Assembly (NCBI GenBank): GCA_031551265.1 | Contig: JAVBNU010000041.1 | Span: forward strand, 1-64,000 | DNA length: 64,000 nucleotides | Direction: 5' to 3' | Source: JAVBNU01 sp031551265 | GTDB lineage: Bacteria; Cyanobacteriota; Vampirovibrionia; Gastranaerophilales; Gastranaerophilaceae | In this document: positions 34,360 through 43,868 of the stretch, piece after piece | Layout of the letters: each line of letters begins with the position of its first letter | How positions within the stretch are numbered: position 1 is the first letter of the stretch | The notes under the pieces: generated by a model | Databases searched by the model: none | What the model was told of the DNA's origin: nothing | What the model saw: only the letters and a program-made list of their open reading frames with translations | Made by a program: the position numbers and the translations under genes

Positions 34360-37300
34360 TTAGTATTGAAGATAATCTTCGTCGTTTGCTCCTGTGCCAA
34401 CATATCTGTCAACAGCTTGGTTAACTTGAGCTTTTGTATCATCAACGTGGTTAACAAATCGTTTCCAGACTCTTAGCTCTTCAGGTAAGTTCTTTTGACT
34501 TTGTTGGATATTAGTGTCATTGAAGAGATAGTTTACAGGATCCACGATATCGCCACCAGTTTCGTTCAAGCCAACACCGTAGAATACGATAGTTTCTGTT
34601 CTGTCAGGTACAAAGTTCGGATTTTTTTGGTCGTACATATATCTGGTTGCATCATCTTTTAATGCTTGAGTTTCGTTAGAATATGTCATCCATTTGCCAT
34701 TGCTTGCTTGAAGAACGCCAGCCATTTGTTTACCTGTGTTGTTTGTAATCACGCCACCTGTAGCAGCAATATAGTGGTTAGCATCAGCTTTGAGAACTAC
34801 GTTAGCATTGTTTGATTTGATTACCGTATTACCACCGTTTAGAGTGATGTTACGGTTAGCTAACACATTCACATTGCTGTTGGCTGTAACTTTAGAGTTG
34901 TCAACTACAATGTCGTTTGCCAGAGCTGTCATAGTGCCGCCTGCTGTTGCAGTAGAGCCTGCCATTGACAATGTACCTGTTAAGCCCACTGGAGTGCCCG
35001 AAGCATCAAACCCGGATATGTAACCATAATTTGCATCTTCATTTAATTTTACAGTTGACCCGGTAGCAAAGCCCATATTTTTGCTTGCAGACAATGTTGC
35101 ATTGGTATATGTTTGGTTGCCTGTTGAGTTTACTTTCAAGTCACCGTTCAAAGCTTTTATAGTTGAACCGTTTACATTGATAGTATTAGCTGCGATGTTA
35201 CCAGCACCATTGAATGTTACGTTTTTAGTTGTGTCTATTTTGTTACCGGCGAACATATAGCCTTCTTTAGTGTTGTATGTAACATTATCGTTTAATATGA
35301 TATTATTACCTGCTGCTAAAGTAGCTTTGTTAGCTGAAGTTAATAATGCATTACCAGAAACGATTACATCGTGGTCACTGTGCATTGTCAACTCAGAATC
35401 ACCGATAACTTTGTCTAACATACTGTTAACATTGATATCTTGAATTGTTGAGATAGTAGTCTTGTCACCGTGGATTGTAGAACCGTTGGCAAAACTGATA
35501 GTATTTGAACGAGTGCTCATCATGTTTTTCGCATCAGGGTTTGTGCCATCTAATGCGATGTTACCTGCTTCAGCTTTCAAGAAGATATTTTCAGCTTTGA
35601 TAGTCGAATCTTTGTGAGTTTGACCATCAGCACCTGTAGCAGTCATTCTTAACGTGCCGCCAGTACCATCCCAAGCACCGTTTGTTGTTGTGATTTTTGG
35701 TGCAATTACATCCGTCATTTCTGATTGAACTGTTATTGTACCTTCATTTGTAACCTCAGTAGCAGCTTGAAGAGTAATGCTTTTGCCAGCTTTTAACAAT
35801 ACATCATCATCACCAGCAGAAGCGAATATTTTACCTTGTCTGCTTGTTAATTTAAGATTTTCATCAGCTGTTACATTACCAACATAGTTTTTGAGGTTAA
35901 TGTCTTTATTTGTTTTAATAGTTGTGTTTTTACCGTGAAGTTTAGTTGCTGTGTCAAATGCAAGCGCATCTGAGTCAGTATCTAATATATTTGTAGCTGT
36001 TATTTTAGTATTAGTTAAGTTAATATCAGCCGGAGTTGTTACATATATATCGTAACCTGTTATTTCAGCGCCGTTAGCAACGATATCTTTTTTCTCAGAG
36101 ATTAAAGATAGTTTGCTTGTTGCGTGAGTGGCTTTGATACCGCCGTTGATTTTCATAGCTGTGTTATCTTCAGCGTATAACTCGGCATTCGCCGCATTTA
36201 CAACCATATCACCATTGTGTACGAATTCAGTTGATTTACCGGGTGCGTTTGCAAATGTAAGTCTTGTTACATTGTCAGTTGAATTATTAACAGTTGTGAT
36301 TGAACGACCGTTAGACTCAAGACCTTTTACATCTTTAGAAACGTATGGTGTAGTGAACGCAGCACGTGATGTCGCATCAGTTGTGAATATTTTACCTGAG
36401 TTGTCTATGTTACCTGCTACGAATTTTGCATTTGTAGCATCTTTTATTGTTAATCTGTTATTTTGAATTACGTGACGACCTGCAGAAACAAGTGCGTTTG
36501 GAGTAGTTATTGTAGTAGCGCCATTGTTAATTACGTCTAAATTAGTAGAGCCAATGTTTACGTTTTGAGTTCCATTTAATTTAGTAATAGCATTACCGTT
36601 AGCATCCTGGCCATTTTTGACATCTTGTGATACAAACTTGAAGCCGTCAACTTTAACGCCGTCAAGGTTGCTTCCACTTACGCCGTCAGCAAGTAACTGA
36701 GCTCTTGAATCTTTATCAGTAAAGATTGTATAGCCAGCATTTGCTTTTAAGCCAATGTCTTTTGAAGTGATACCGGCATGAGTACCTATATCTAGAATAT
36801 TAGACTGGATAAGGTGACGACCGGCTTCCAGTTCAACTGTAGGAGCAGCAATAGTAGTAATACCATTATTGATAATATCTTTTGAGTCAGCAAGCATTTT
36901 CACGCTTGATTTACCGTAAAGATCAGTAATAGCATTGCCGTTAGCATCTTGGCCATTTTTGACATCTTGCGATACAAATTTGAAACCATCAACGCCAACG
37001 CCATCAAGGCTGCTGCCATCAATACCAGCTGCGAGTAATTTTGCTCTGGAATCTTTGTCAGTTGTGATAAGGTAACCGTCTCTGGCACGTAATTCAATAT
37101 TATTAGCATTGATTTGAGGAACTGATTTGCCATTAATTTTGAAATCTGAGCCAAGACCTAATTGATCGCTAGGACCGATTTTCAATATGTTATCTTGAAT
37201 TAAATGACGTTTAGCATCTACAGTTACTGTAGGAGCAGCAATTTTAGTTACGCCATTATTAATAATATCTAATGCTTCAGTTTTTAATGTAACGCTGTCT

Positions 37301-39312
37301 TGACCAAATAGATTTGTCAAAGCATTGCCGTTAGGATCATTATTAGCAACATCATCTGAAACATATCTGATAGCTTCATCATCTGTAAAGAATCCACCAC
37401 CCGGTTTTATACCGCTATCATGAAGCTTTTGACGAGAATCAGGATCGGTTGTAATAATATATCCGTCAACTGCAGTAATTTCTAGGTCATTTCCTGCTAA
37501 AGCATCTAATTTATTGTTTTGAATAAAGTGACGTTTTGCTTTTAGTTTGATATCATTGGTTTTATTAGGATCTTTAGAAGGATTAGTAGACATTTGGGTA
37601 ACACCATTGTTAATAATGTCTAAACCAGCATCCCAGTTGATATCACCATCAACAGGAGCGATATTAGTGATTGCATTACCGTGTTCGTCACGGATATTAG
37701 GAATACCCATGTCTCTTACTTGAACGCCATCAGCAGCTAATTCCTCACGTGATGTAGGATCAGTTGTGATAATAGATTTACCTGCGTCGAAGTTTACATC
37801 GCCTTGTGGTTCTAAATCCATTTTACCGTTGTTAACGATATAACGTTCAGCGTCTAAATCAACCGTATTAGGGTTATTAGAGTCGCCGTTAGGATTTACA
37901 TCAATAAGACCATTATTGATAATGTCGCGACCGGCATCCCAGTCTAAGCTGCCATCAGTTTTGATAGTTGTATCATTAATAATGTCTTTACCGGCGGTAA
38001 AGTCAATATCACCATCAGTATCAAGAGGATCAGTAACAGTAATTGTACCGGGAGTAACCACTGTAATGGGTCCTTCAGGTGTGACACCAGGGCCAATTTC
38101 AATATCACCATCAACTTTTATATCAAGACCTTTAGTTTTGATAACACCACAATTACCCTCAATAGGAGTTGCAGAATCATAATCGTCAGGTCTTTGACGC
38201 ATTTTTAGTGAACCACTTGGAGCGGCCGCAATTGCATTACCTTCTAAATCACTATAAGAAGAAGTCCAGCCATGGTTAGCCCAAGGGTTTTTAGTTAAAT
38301 TAAGTTTTACATCACCGGCAGCTTTTGATAACTCATAAGCAGTCCCGGTGCTTGTTCTTTTCAATTCGCCGGCAGTAGATATAATAGCATTATTATATAA
38401 ATCACCAGCTGTTATTTTAATATTAGAACCATCGTTAGTAGCGATTTGGCTGTATACTTTATAATTAGCAGGAAGCCCTGATGTAGGTACACCTTCACCT
38501 GTCAAGCTGTCAGCCCAGTTGTTGTTAATTTTAGAAGCAACAAGCTCAATGCCTGTAGTACCTGTAGTGCCGCCTGAAGCTTTAATTAAACCCTGGTTTT
38601 GGATAAGACCAGCACCAACTGTAGTCATAGTAACAGTGCCTTTAGCCAATTCTTTAGCAATATCATAAGCACCATCAGAATCATATCTGAAGCCGAGGCC
38701 ATCACCCATATCAAGCGTTACTTTGTCGCCAGCAGCCATTTTTATGGCTTTACCATTAACTTGCGCTTCAGGGTTTACCGTAATCAATTTAGAATTCAAA
38801 ATTACTGCATCAGCATCAATATCGCCCATAATATTGATAGATTTACCATCAATATTAGCTTGAGAATTGTCAAATTTATAGTAATTATTTTTATATGCAT
38901 CTATATCCAGTGGTTGAGTTGTCAGCATTAGAGAAGCCGCGTTAATAGTAGCGCCTTTGCTAATCATAAAACCATTTTTGTCAAATGCTGCAAAATTTAC
39001 GTTCGGAGCTTCTATACCATGTTTCCAAACCGTACCTGTACTGCCACCCTTATCGATAAGTGCATAGAGGTTAGCTTTACCCGCACCGCCATAGTTAATG
39101 TAACCCTTAGACGTAAGTGTATCCATATTACTCATTTTAATAATATTTGTTTTTGAATTTGAGTTAATATTAACACTGTTAGAAGTAACATTACCGGCAG
39201 TGCCGCTGCTGTACATCCACTGATCAAGCGTCCAATTCGTCGCGGAGACCATAGTTGTAGAGTATGACAATAATAAAGCTAAACTGATTAGAGATTTAAA
39301 TATTTTTTTCAT
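34360..39312 (-). CDS. TpsA-type filamentous-hemagglutinin-like adhesin
   Basis: A 1650-residue secreted protein. Signal peptide MKKIFKSLISLALLLSYSTTMVSA, then an N-terminal TPS-like beta-helix region with a variant of the secretion motif (FDKNGFMISKGATINAASL in place of the usual NPNGI...G...N). Most of the protein is beta-helical. Five related units around the RH-x-IQ-x-N-x-L motif recur about every 105-130 residues (residues about 490-950), with ITTDxxSRxxL and FVSQDVKNGQDANGNAIT blocks. It has no anchor or known catalytic domain at the C-terminus (DEDYLQY). AAAGG precedes the ATG. Together with the TpsB gene upstream it forms a two-partner secretion system, likely for adhesion. Confidence 0.88.
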   Translation of the reverse strand: MKKIFKSLISLALLLSYSTTMVSATNWTLDQWMYSSGTAGNVTSNSVNINSNSKTNIIKMSNMDTLTSKGYINYGGAGKANLYALIDKGGSTGTVWKHGIEAPNVNFAAFDKNGFMISKGATINAASLMLTTQPLDIDAYKNNYYKFDNSQANIDGKSINIMGDIDADAVILNSKLITVNPEAQVNGKAIKMAAGDKVTLDMGDGLGFRYDSDGAYDIAKELAKGTVTMTTVGAGLIQNQGLIKASGGTTGTTGIELVASKINNNWADSLTGEGVPTSGLPANYKVYSQIATNDGSNIKITAGDLYNNAIISTAGELKRTSTGTAYELSKAAGDVKLNLTKNPWANHGWTSSYSDLEGNAIAAAPSGSLKMRQRPDDYDSATPIEGNCGVIKTKGLDIKVDGDIEIGPGVTPEGPITVVTPGTITVTDPLDTDGDIDFTAGKDIINDTTIKTDGSLDWDAGRDIINNGLIDVNPNGDSNNPNTVDLDAERYIVNNGKMDLEPQGDVNFDAGKSIITTDPTSREELAADGVQVRDMGIPNIRDEHGNAITNIAPVDGDINWDAGLDIINNGVTQMSTNPSKDPNKTNDIKLKAKRHFIQNNKLDALAGNDLEITAVDGYIITTDPDSRQKLHDSGIKPGGGFFTDDEAIRYVSDDVANNDPNGNALTNLFGQDSVTLKTEALDIINNGVTKIAAPTVTVDAKRHLIQDNILKIGPSDQLGLGSDFKINGKSVPQINANNIELRARDGYLITTDKDSRAKLLAAGIDGSSLDGVGVDGFKFVSQDVKNGQDANGNAITDLYGKSSVKMLADSKDIINNGITTIAAPTVELEAGRHLIQSNILDIGTHAGITSKDIGLKANAGYTIFTDKDSRAQLLADGVSGSNLDGVKVDGFKFVSQDVKNGQDANGNAITKLNGTQNVNIGSTNLDVINNGATTITTPNALVSAGRHVIQNNRLTIKDATNAKFVAGNIDNSGKIFTTDATSRAAFTTPYVSKDVKGLESNGRSITTVNNSTDNVTRLTFANAPGKSTEFVHNGDMVVNAANAELYAEDNTAMKINGGIKATHATSKLSLISEKKDIVANGAEITGYDIYVTTPADINLTNTKITATNILDTDSDALAFDTATKLHGKNTTIKTNKDINLKNYVGNVTADENLKLTSRQGKIFASAGDDDVLLKAGKSITLQAATEVTNEGTITVQSEMTDVIAPKITTTNGAWDGTGGTLRMTATGADGQTHKDSTIKAENIFLKAEAGNIALDGTNPDAKNMMSTRSNTISFANGSTIHGDKTTISTIQDINVNSMLDKVIGDSELTMHSDHDVIVSGNALLTSANKATLAAGNNIILNDNVTYNTKEGYMFAGNKIDTTKNVTFNGAGNIAANTINVNGSTIKALNGDLKVNSTGNQTYTNATLSASKNMGFATGSTVKLNEDANYGYISGFDASGTPVGLTGTLSMAGSTATAGGTMTALANDIVVDNSKVTANSNVNVLANRNITLNGGNTVIKSNNANVVLKADANHYIAATGGVITNNTGKQMAGVLQASNGKWMTYSNETQALKDDATRYMYDQKNPNFVPDRTETIVFYGVGLNETGGDIVDPVNYLFNDTNIQQSQKNLPEELRVWKRFVNHVDDTKAQVNQAVDRYVGTGANDEDYLQY
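36464..37890 (-). repeat. Five imperfect tandem repeats within the tpsA-like gene
   Basis: The RH-x-IQ coding segment recurs near 36470, 36810, 37200, 37526 and 37838 (spacing about 310-390 nt). The copies around 36590-36720 and 36910-37050 are nearly identical in DNA over more than 100 nt, implying recent duplication. Confidence 0.8.
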
Positions 39313-39342
39313 AGTTTGCCTTTCCCCAGTTAAGTTGTACTA

Positions 39343-39368
39343 CACATGCCACGCATGCCGCGCATGCG
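39343..39368. repeat. GCATGC palindromes between tpsB- and tpsA-like genes
   Basis: Overlapping palindromes (ACATGCC, ACGCATGCC, CGCATGCG) lie 30 nt before the tpsA start, within the 121-nt spacer. They could fold in the mRNA or bind a regulator. Confidence 0.5.
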
Positions 39369-39433
39369 TATATTATTATAAACGGTCAAATTTTCGTAAA
39401 ACTTTAGCATTTCCATAAAATCTTTACCAAACT

Positions 39434-41203
39434 TTACAATATATTTGACGTTAGGAAAAAGTGCGTTCTGAAACGGTGCGAACCGTCAGGTCTTTCTCCG
39501 ATTGGGAATCCGAAGTCAACTGAAGCTGTCAGATATTTAGTTAAGTAAACACGAAGACCTGTGCCCATACTTTGCATAAACTCAGTACCTAAGTCATAGT
39601 CTTTTGTTCTTGCATAACCGCAATCATAGAAGCCAACAAGTTGTATTCTTTCTCTGAGTGGGAATTCACCAACTTTATTAGGCAAAAACGGAATAGGTGT
39701 ATTAACTTGCACACCGGCTGTCCAACCTGATTTACCAAGTAATGTACCTTCATCATAACCCCTAACTGTATTGAAGCCGCCAACCTGGAATTGCTCAATC
39801 GCAGGAACATTGTTATCAGGAGAAACTTGTCCATTGAATCTCACCATAACAACACCTTTTTTAGGCAGCCAGAATTGTCTCATAACGCCACCGTTAAGAG
39901 TTAAGAAATGCGAATCGTCTTTACCTCCAAGGATTGGCATACCGATGTTAGCACCGGTAGTTACGTAAGTACGACCCAATTTATCTTTTTGCACCATATG
40001 CACGCCAGTTTCTAAAGTACGGATAGAGTAGTCACCTACTTGGTACTTTTCACCGGTCGGGCTTATTGTGAAATCACCTTCTTTGAAATTAAAGCTTGAG
40101 TTCAAATCTAAGTTAACATTACGAGAATGATAAAGAGGATTTTTAACACCAAAGCTATATATATGAGCTTTACCAACATATTTTAACGGCTTGAAGTCGC
40201 CACCCGGCTTAACGTGAGAATAGCCGTAAGAAGCGTATACGCTGTCACCGCGGTTACCAACGGGCAATGAATATTGTGGCCCGATGCTGAATGAACGTCT
40301 AGCAACAGACGCACCTATCGATAACACGTCTCCATGACCTGTTAAGTTATTATCAGATAAGAACAAGCTGCCACGGTGTTCACCGATTAAATCACGACCT
40401 GCATTATCAAAGCCTGCGGATAACGTGAATGGCTGGTGTTCTTTAACAGCAAGTTTCAAGTCCGTTGTACCTTGTTCACGTCCTTTTTCAAGTACGATAG
40501 TACCTGATATAAAACCTTTTTCATTTAACTCGATTAAACCTTGTCTAATGTCGTTGACATTCAAGATTTCGCCGTGTTCCATATAATAAGGTTTTAAGAG
40601 TTGGTATTTTATAAAATTAGTTGAAGAAAATTTATTTCCGGATATGGCAACATCACCGACTTTACCCTCGATAATTTGGATAGTTACTGTTTTATCTTTG
40701 ATTGTTTGAGGAGGTAAAAACGCGAATGAAGTTATGAAGCCTTGGTCTTGGTACAATTTTGTGACTTGGTCAGCAAATTTACCAACACGGGTAAGTGTTA
40801 CATCGCGCCCGATAAGTTCTTTAGAAGCAAATTCTTGAAGCTTGGAGGTACTAATAACTGTATTACCCTCAAATTGAATATGCTCAATATACATGAGGAT
40901 ATCATCGCTCATAACACCACCGACATGAGGAGTTTTGACGCTTTTACTTGCCTGTACATCGACGTTTGAGTCTTTCAATGGCTCAGGCAGCTGCTCATAG
41001 CCTTGGTATCTATTTTGATAAACAGTTCCGGGATCAACACTGCGTACTTGTTGCATGCGAGAATCTGCTGTGGCCACTGCGCGCGGGGCGTAGTTAGATG
41101 GCATTAATTCAGCAGCTTTAGCTGACAACGTTCCTACAGTGGCAGCAATGCATACTGCCATAACAATTCTTTTAATCATTTTGATGTCCATATTCCATTT
41201 CAT
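39434..41203 (-). CDS. TpsB-type outer-membrane transporter (ShlB/FhaC family)
   Basis: A 589-residue Omp85-superfamily transporter. After a signal peptide (about residues 9-28, ending AKA) it has a POTRA_2 domain around residues 105-185 (IEHIQFEGNTVIS, DQGFITSFAFLPPQTI, VTIQIIEGKVG) and a second POTRA, then a 16-strand barrel with the VRGYDEGTLLG loop-6 motif near residue 480 and a C-terminal strand ending in TSNIL. It secretes the downstream adhesin. No strong Shine-Dalgarno supports any of the three possible Met starts (residues 1, 5, 9). Confidence 0.92.
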   Translation of the reverse strand: MKWNMDIKMIKRIVMAVCIAATVGTLSAKAAELMPSNYAPRAVATADSRMQQVRSVDPGTVYQNRYQGYEQLPEPLKDSNVDVQASKSVKTPHVGGVMSDDILMYIEHIQFEGNTVISTSKLQEFASKELIGRDVTLTRVGKFADQVTKLYQDQGFITSFAFLPPQTIKDKTVTIQIIEGKVGDVAISGNKFSSTNFIKYQLLKPYYMEHGEILNVNDIRQGLIELNEKGFISGTIVLEKGREQGTTDLKLAVKEHQPFTLSAGFDNAGRDLIGEHRGSLFLSDNNLTGHGDVLSIGASVARRSFSIGPQYSLPVGNRGDSVYASYGYSHVKPGGDFKPLKYVGKAHIYSFGVKNPLYHSRNVNLDLNSSFNFKEGDFTISPTGEKYQVGDYSIRTLETGVHMVQKDKLGRTYVTTGANIGMPILGGKDDSHFLTLNGGVMRQFWLPKKGVVMVRFNGQVSPDNNVPAIEQFQVGGFNTVRGYDEGTLLGKSGWTAGVQVNTPIPFLPNKVGEFPLRERIQLVGFYDCGYARTKDYDLGTEFMQSMGTGLRVYLTKYLTASVDFGFPIGERPDGSHRFRTHFFLTSNIL

Positions 41204-41453
41204 TTCTATTTTACGTAATAACTCGATTATGATATTTTTATTATATTATAAACATATTAATTTTTATACTCTATATAACACTATTTATGAGCAAAAATTG
41301 CTACATCAAATGTATGATTTTTTTAAAATTCAGTGATAATCTGGATTCATGGCAACTTATTACGCCTTAATATTTTGTATAATTGTAAAGAATTGTAAAA
41401 TTTCTATATAAATATTAATACTCATCCCATATATCATGGATATCAAAATTTTA
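41204..41453. other. AT-rich divergent regulatory region
   Basis: Non-coding DNA between tpsB-like (minus) and the permease (plus). It is strongly AT-rich, with TATAAT on the minus strand at 41243-41248 as a candidate tpsB -10, and a direct repeat TTGTAAAGAATTGTAAAA at 41383-41400. No gene is seen. Confidence 0.45.
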
Positions 41454-41462
41454 TGTTATTAT
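41454..41462 (+). promoter_or_regulatory. Extended -10 of the permease gene, leaderless arrangement
   Basis: TGT-TATTAT; the hexamer ends 6 nt before the ATG at 41469, and no Shine-Dalgarno follows. Confidence 0.55.
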
Positions 41463-41468
41463 TAAGAA

Positions 41469-42311
41469 ATGAAACAAAATGGACTCAAAAATATATTTAC
41501 AACAAAGCTGCTAAGCTATGCATTACTTATAGTCGGAGCTATTTCCATGCTCATTCCGTTTCTTTGGATGGTGAGCATTTCATTCATGTCAAATGTCCAA
41601 TTTTTTTCATACCCTCCAAAATTCATTCCTACACCATTTGTAGGATACAATTATTTTGACGTATTTAATTCAATTCCTGTTGCGAGGTATTTTTTAAATA
41701 GCCTATTTATTGCAACGGTAACGGTTGCAGGGCAGGTGATTACGGCTGCTTTAGCCGGATATGCATTTGCCAGGCTTGATTTTAAGTATAAAAATATAAT
41801 TTTTTTCATAATTCTAATCACAATGATGATACCGCCTCAGGTAAATATAATTCCTCTATTTTTTATGATGCGGGAATTAGGCTGGCTAAACACTTATCAA
41901 GCACTTATCGTGCCTGGTATTTTCGGAGGATTTGGTGTTTTCATGATGAGGCAGTGGTTTTTGGCTTTACCAAAAGAGGTTGAAGAAGCGGCAAAAATTG
42001 ATGGTTGCAATATTATACAGATTTTTTTCAAAGTCGCTTTACCGTTAGCAGTACCTGCTGTTGTGACTTTAGGCATTTTCACGTTTATTGTTACATGGAA
42101 TAGTTTTATGTGGCCAATAATCGTTATCAACTCCGAAATTATGAGAACTTTACCAGTCGGGCTAGCCGAGTTTAAGGGAAGTTTTGTTGAGACAACAAAC
42201 TGGGCACAACTTATGGCATGTTCAGTCATTGCTTGTATTCCTGTGATTGGCGTTTTCTTGTTGGGCAAAAAATATTTCATAAATAACTTACTTATGGGAA
42301 GCTCTAAATAA
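41469..42311 (+). CDS. Carbohydrate ABC transporter permease (MalG/CUT1 type)
   Basis: A 280-residue, six-helix inner-membrane permease. The EAA loop that contacts the ATPase is EEAAKIDGCNIIQIFFKVALPLA near residues 177-200, and the N-terminal GAISMLIPFLWMVSISF is typical of MalG-like CUT1 permeases for sugars, oligosaccharides or glycerol-3-phosphate. Its partners (MalF-like permease, binding protein, ATPase) are absent from the neighbourhood, which is unusual. The start is set by homology to the family N-terminus, and the mRNA is probably leaderless. Confidence 0.9.
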   Translation: MKQNGLKNIFTTKLLSYALLIVGAISMLIPFLWMVSISFMSNVQFFSYPPKFIPTPFVGYNYFDVFNSIPVARYFLNSLFIATVTVAGQVITAALAGYAFARLDFKYKNIIFFIILITMMIPPQVNIIPLFFMMRELGWLNTYQALIVPGIFGGFGVFMMRQWFLALPKEVEEAAKIDGCNIIQIFFKVALPLAVPAVVTLGIFTFIVTWNSFMWPIIVINSEIMRTLPVGLAEFKGSFVETTNWAQLMACSVIACIPVIGVFLLGKKYFINNLLMGSSK

Positions 42312-42328
42312 ATCAATTGCCCACCTGG

Positions 42329-42348
42329 GTGATGTGCATCACTTTTTT
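42329..42348 (+). terminator. Small hairpin after the permease gene
   Basis: GTGAT-GTGC-ATCAC followed by T6. The stem is short. The sequence is also a 14-nt near-palindrome (GTGATGTGCATCAC), so an operator is an alternative. Confidence 0.4.
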
Positions 42349-42385
42349 ACATTTTAATATAGTAAGTCCAAAGGATAGGAGGATT

Positions 42386-43840
42386 ATGTTTAACGTTCTT
42401 GTTATTCTGAAAAGCAAAGACTCCGTAATGGTTCAAGAGACATATGAAAATGCAATTGTAACCTACGCGCATATAGATAGTGTGAGTGGCAGCAGTGACC
42501 ACAATCTTTGTATTGTCGAAGCAGACTTTTCAGATATTAGTTATTTAGATAAAATTAAAAAATTTATAACGCATCATACTTACATGGAGTTTTGGGCAGG
42601 GAATAAATTATGCACAAAAGATGATATCGTAACTGCATACTCGCTGGGATGTAAAAATTTTGTTAAGTTTCCAATTACAGAAAAGGTCTTGAAAAAATAT
42701 TTTTCTACGAAAAACAATACTGCAGCCAACGAGTCGCCAAAACTGGACATTAAAGAAAATTTTGAGAACATGCGCGTGCTTGTGATTGACGACAATGAAG
42801 TCAACATTGAACTGCTCAAAGAAGTTTTAGCTATATTCAAACTCGAGACAATGTGTTTTAACAATTCTCAACGTGCATTAGAGTACGCTTCAAACGAACG
42901 TGTCGATTTAATTTTACTGGATATAATGATGCCAAATATCAATGGCTTTGAGTTCGCAGAAGAGTTAAAAAAGTACGATAAGAACAAAGACACTCCAATC
43001 GTGTTCATCAGCGCATTAAGCGGCGCTGAAAATAAATTAAAAGGTTTTTCTCTCGGCTCTTATGCATACATCGAGAAACCCTTTGAAATTAATACTGTGC
43101 GTGCACAGATTTTTAACATATTGAAAATACAAAAACTCCAAAAGCAAAAGGAAAGCTTTATTGCAACATTAACACACGACTTGCGTACACCGATTCGAGC
43201 ACAAATGAGAGCACTTGAACTGCTTTTGGAAAACAAGTTTGGGGAATTAAACGCAGATCAAACAGAAATTATGCTCGAAATTCTCAGCTCATGTAAATTT
43301 TTACACCATATGACAGACGACTTACTAGTAAAATATAAGTTCGACAATGGCTCAATTCGAATTAAAAAAGAAGCGCACTCGCTGAGAGATGTTGTCGAGG
43401 ATATCATACATTCGCTGCGACATCTGATTGAGCAGAAAAAACAAACCGTAAAGTACAATTACAACAGCGATATCGACCAGATTGAATTTGACGCACCGGA
43501 AATCAGTCGTGTTATGAACAACATCCTCATCAACGCATCTGAATATTCGGCCGAAGGCGGAGAAATCATTGTGCAGGTAGATAACAACTCGAAAAAACAA
43601 TGTATTGAGGTTTCCGTCAAAGACAATGGCTGCAGTCTTTCAAAAGCTCATATTGATTCGATTTTTGAAGAATATTACAGCAAAGCCAAAAATCACCAAA
43701 AAGTCGGAACCGGCCTCGGATTATTCATATCAAAGAAAATCGTACAATTGCATGGCGGTAATATTTGGGCAGAGGTCTCAGAAAACGGACTTGGCGCAAA
43801 ATTTGTATTCACAATACCATATTCAGGCGTCTTAGTATAA
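42386..43840 (+). CDS. Hybrid sensor kinase: pseudo-receiver, receiver, HisKA, HATPase
   Basis: A 484-residue cytoplasmic protein; the start is fixed by GGATAGGAGG. Residues 1-108 look like a degenerate receiver (VEADFSDISYL, GCKNFVKFPI). A true receiver covers 129-247 with VIDDN and the phosphoacceptor Asp179 in LLDIMMP, plus Lys in YIEKPF. HisKA follows with His264 in THDLRTPIR, then HATPase_c with N-box NNILINASEY and GTGLGLFISKKI. The receiver-before-kinase order implies a phosphorelay or control of the kinase by its own receiver. No DNA-binding response regulator is next to it. It follows an ABC permease gene and precedes a NUDIX gene with its own promoter. Confidence 0.88.
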   Translation: MFNVLVILKSKDSVMVQETYENAIVTYAHIDSVSGSSDHNLCIVEADFSDISYLDKIKKFITHHTYMEFWAGNKLCTKDDIVTAYSLGCKNFVKFPITEKVLKKYFSTKNNTAANESPKLDIKENFENMRVLVIDDNEVNIELLKEVLAIFKLETMCFNNSQRALEYASNERVDLILLDIMMPNINGFEFAEELKKYDKNKDTPIVFISALSGAENKLKGFSLGSYAYIEKPFEINTVRAQIFNILKIQKLQKQKESFIATLTHDLRTPIRAQMRALELLLENKFGELNADQTEIMLEILSSCKFLHHMTDDLLVKYKFDNGSIRIKKEAHSLRDVVEDIIHSLRHLIEQKKQTVKYNYNSDIDQIEFDAPEISRVMNNILINASEYSAEGGEIIVQVDNNSKKQCIEVSVKDNGCSLSKAHIDSIFEEYYSKAKNHQKVGTGLGLFISKKIVQLHGGNIWAEVSENGLGAKFVFTIPYSGVLV

Positions 43841-43855
43841 TTTTGAACTTTATTA

Positions 43856-43861
43856 TATAAT
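43856..43861 (+). promoter_or_regulatory. -10 box of the NUDIX gene, leaderless arrangement
   Basis: TATAAT ends 7 nt before the ATG at 43869 and overlaps an alternative upstream ATG at 43860, which favours the later start. Confidence 0.6.
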
Positions 43862-43868
43862 GAAGTTT

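Noticed and set aside
36464..37890. Regular repeats that could suggest a CRISPR array
   Set aside because: Units are over 300 nt, imperfect and in a continuous reading frame; they encode protein repeats.
34790..38931. Several plus-strand ORFs of 77-112 aa inside the TpsA region
   Set aside because: They are antisense shadows of the repetitive adhesin gene, with no Shine-Dalgarno or family resemblance.
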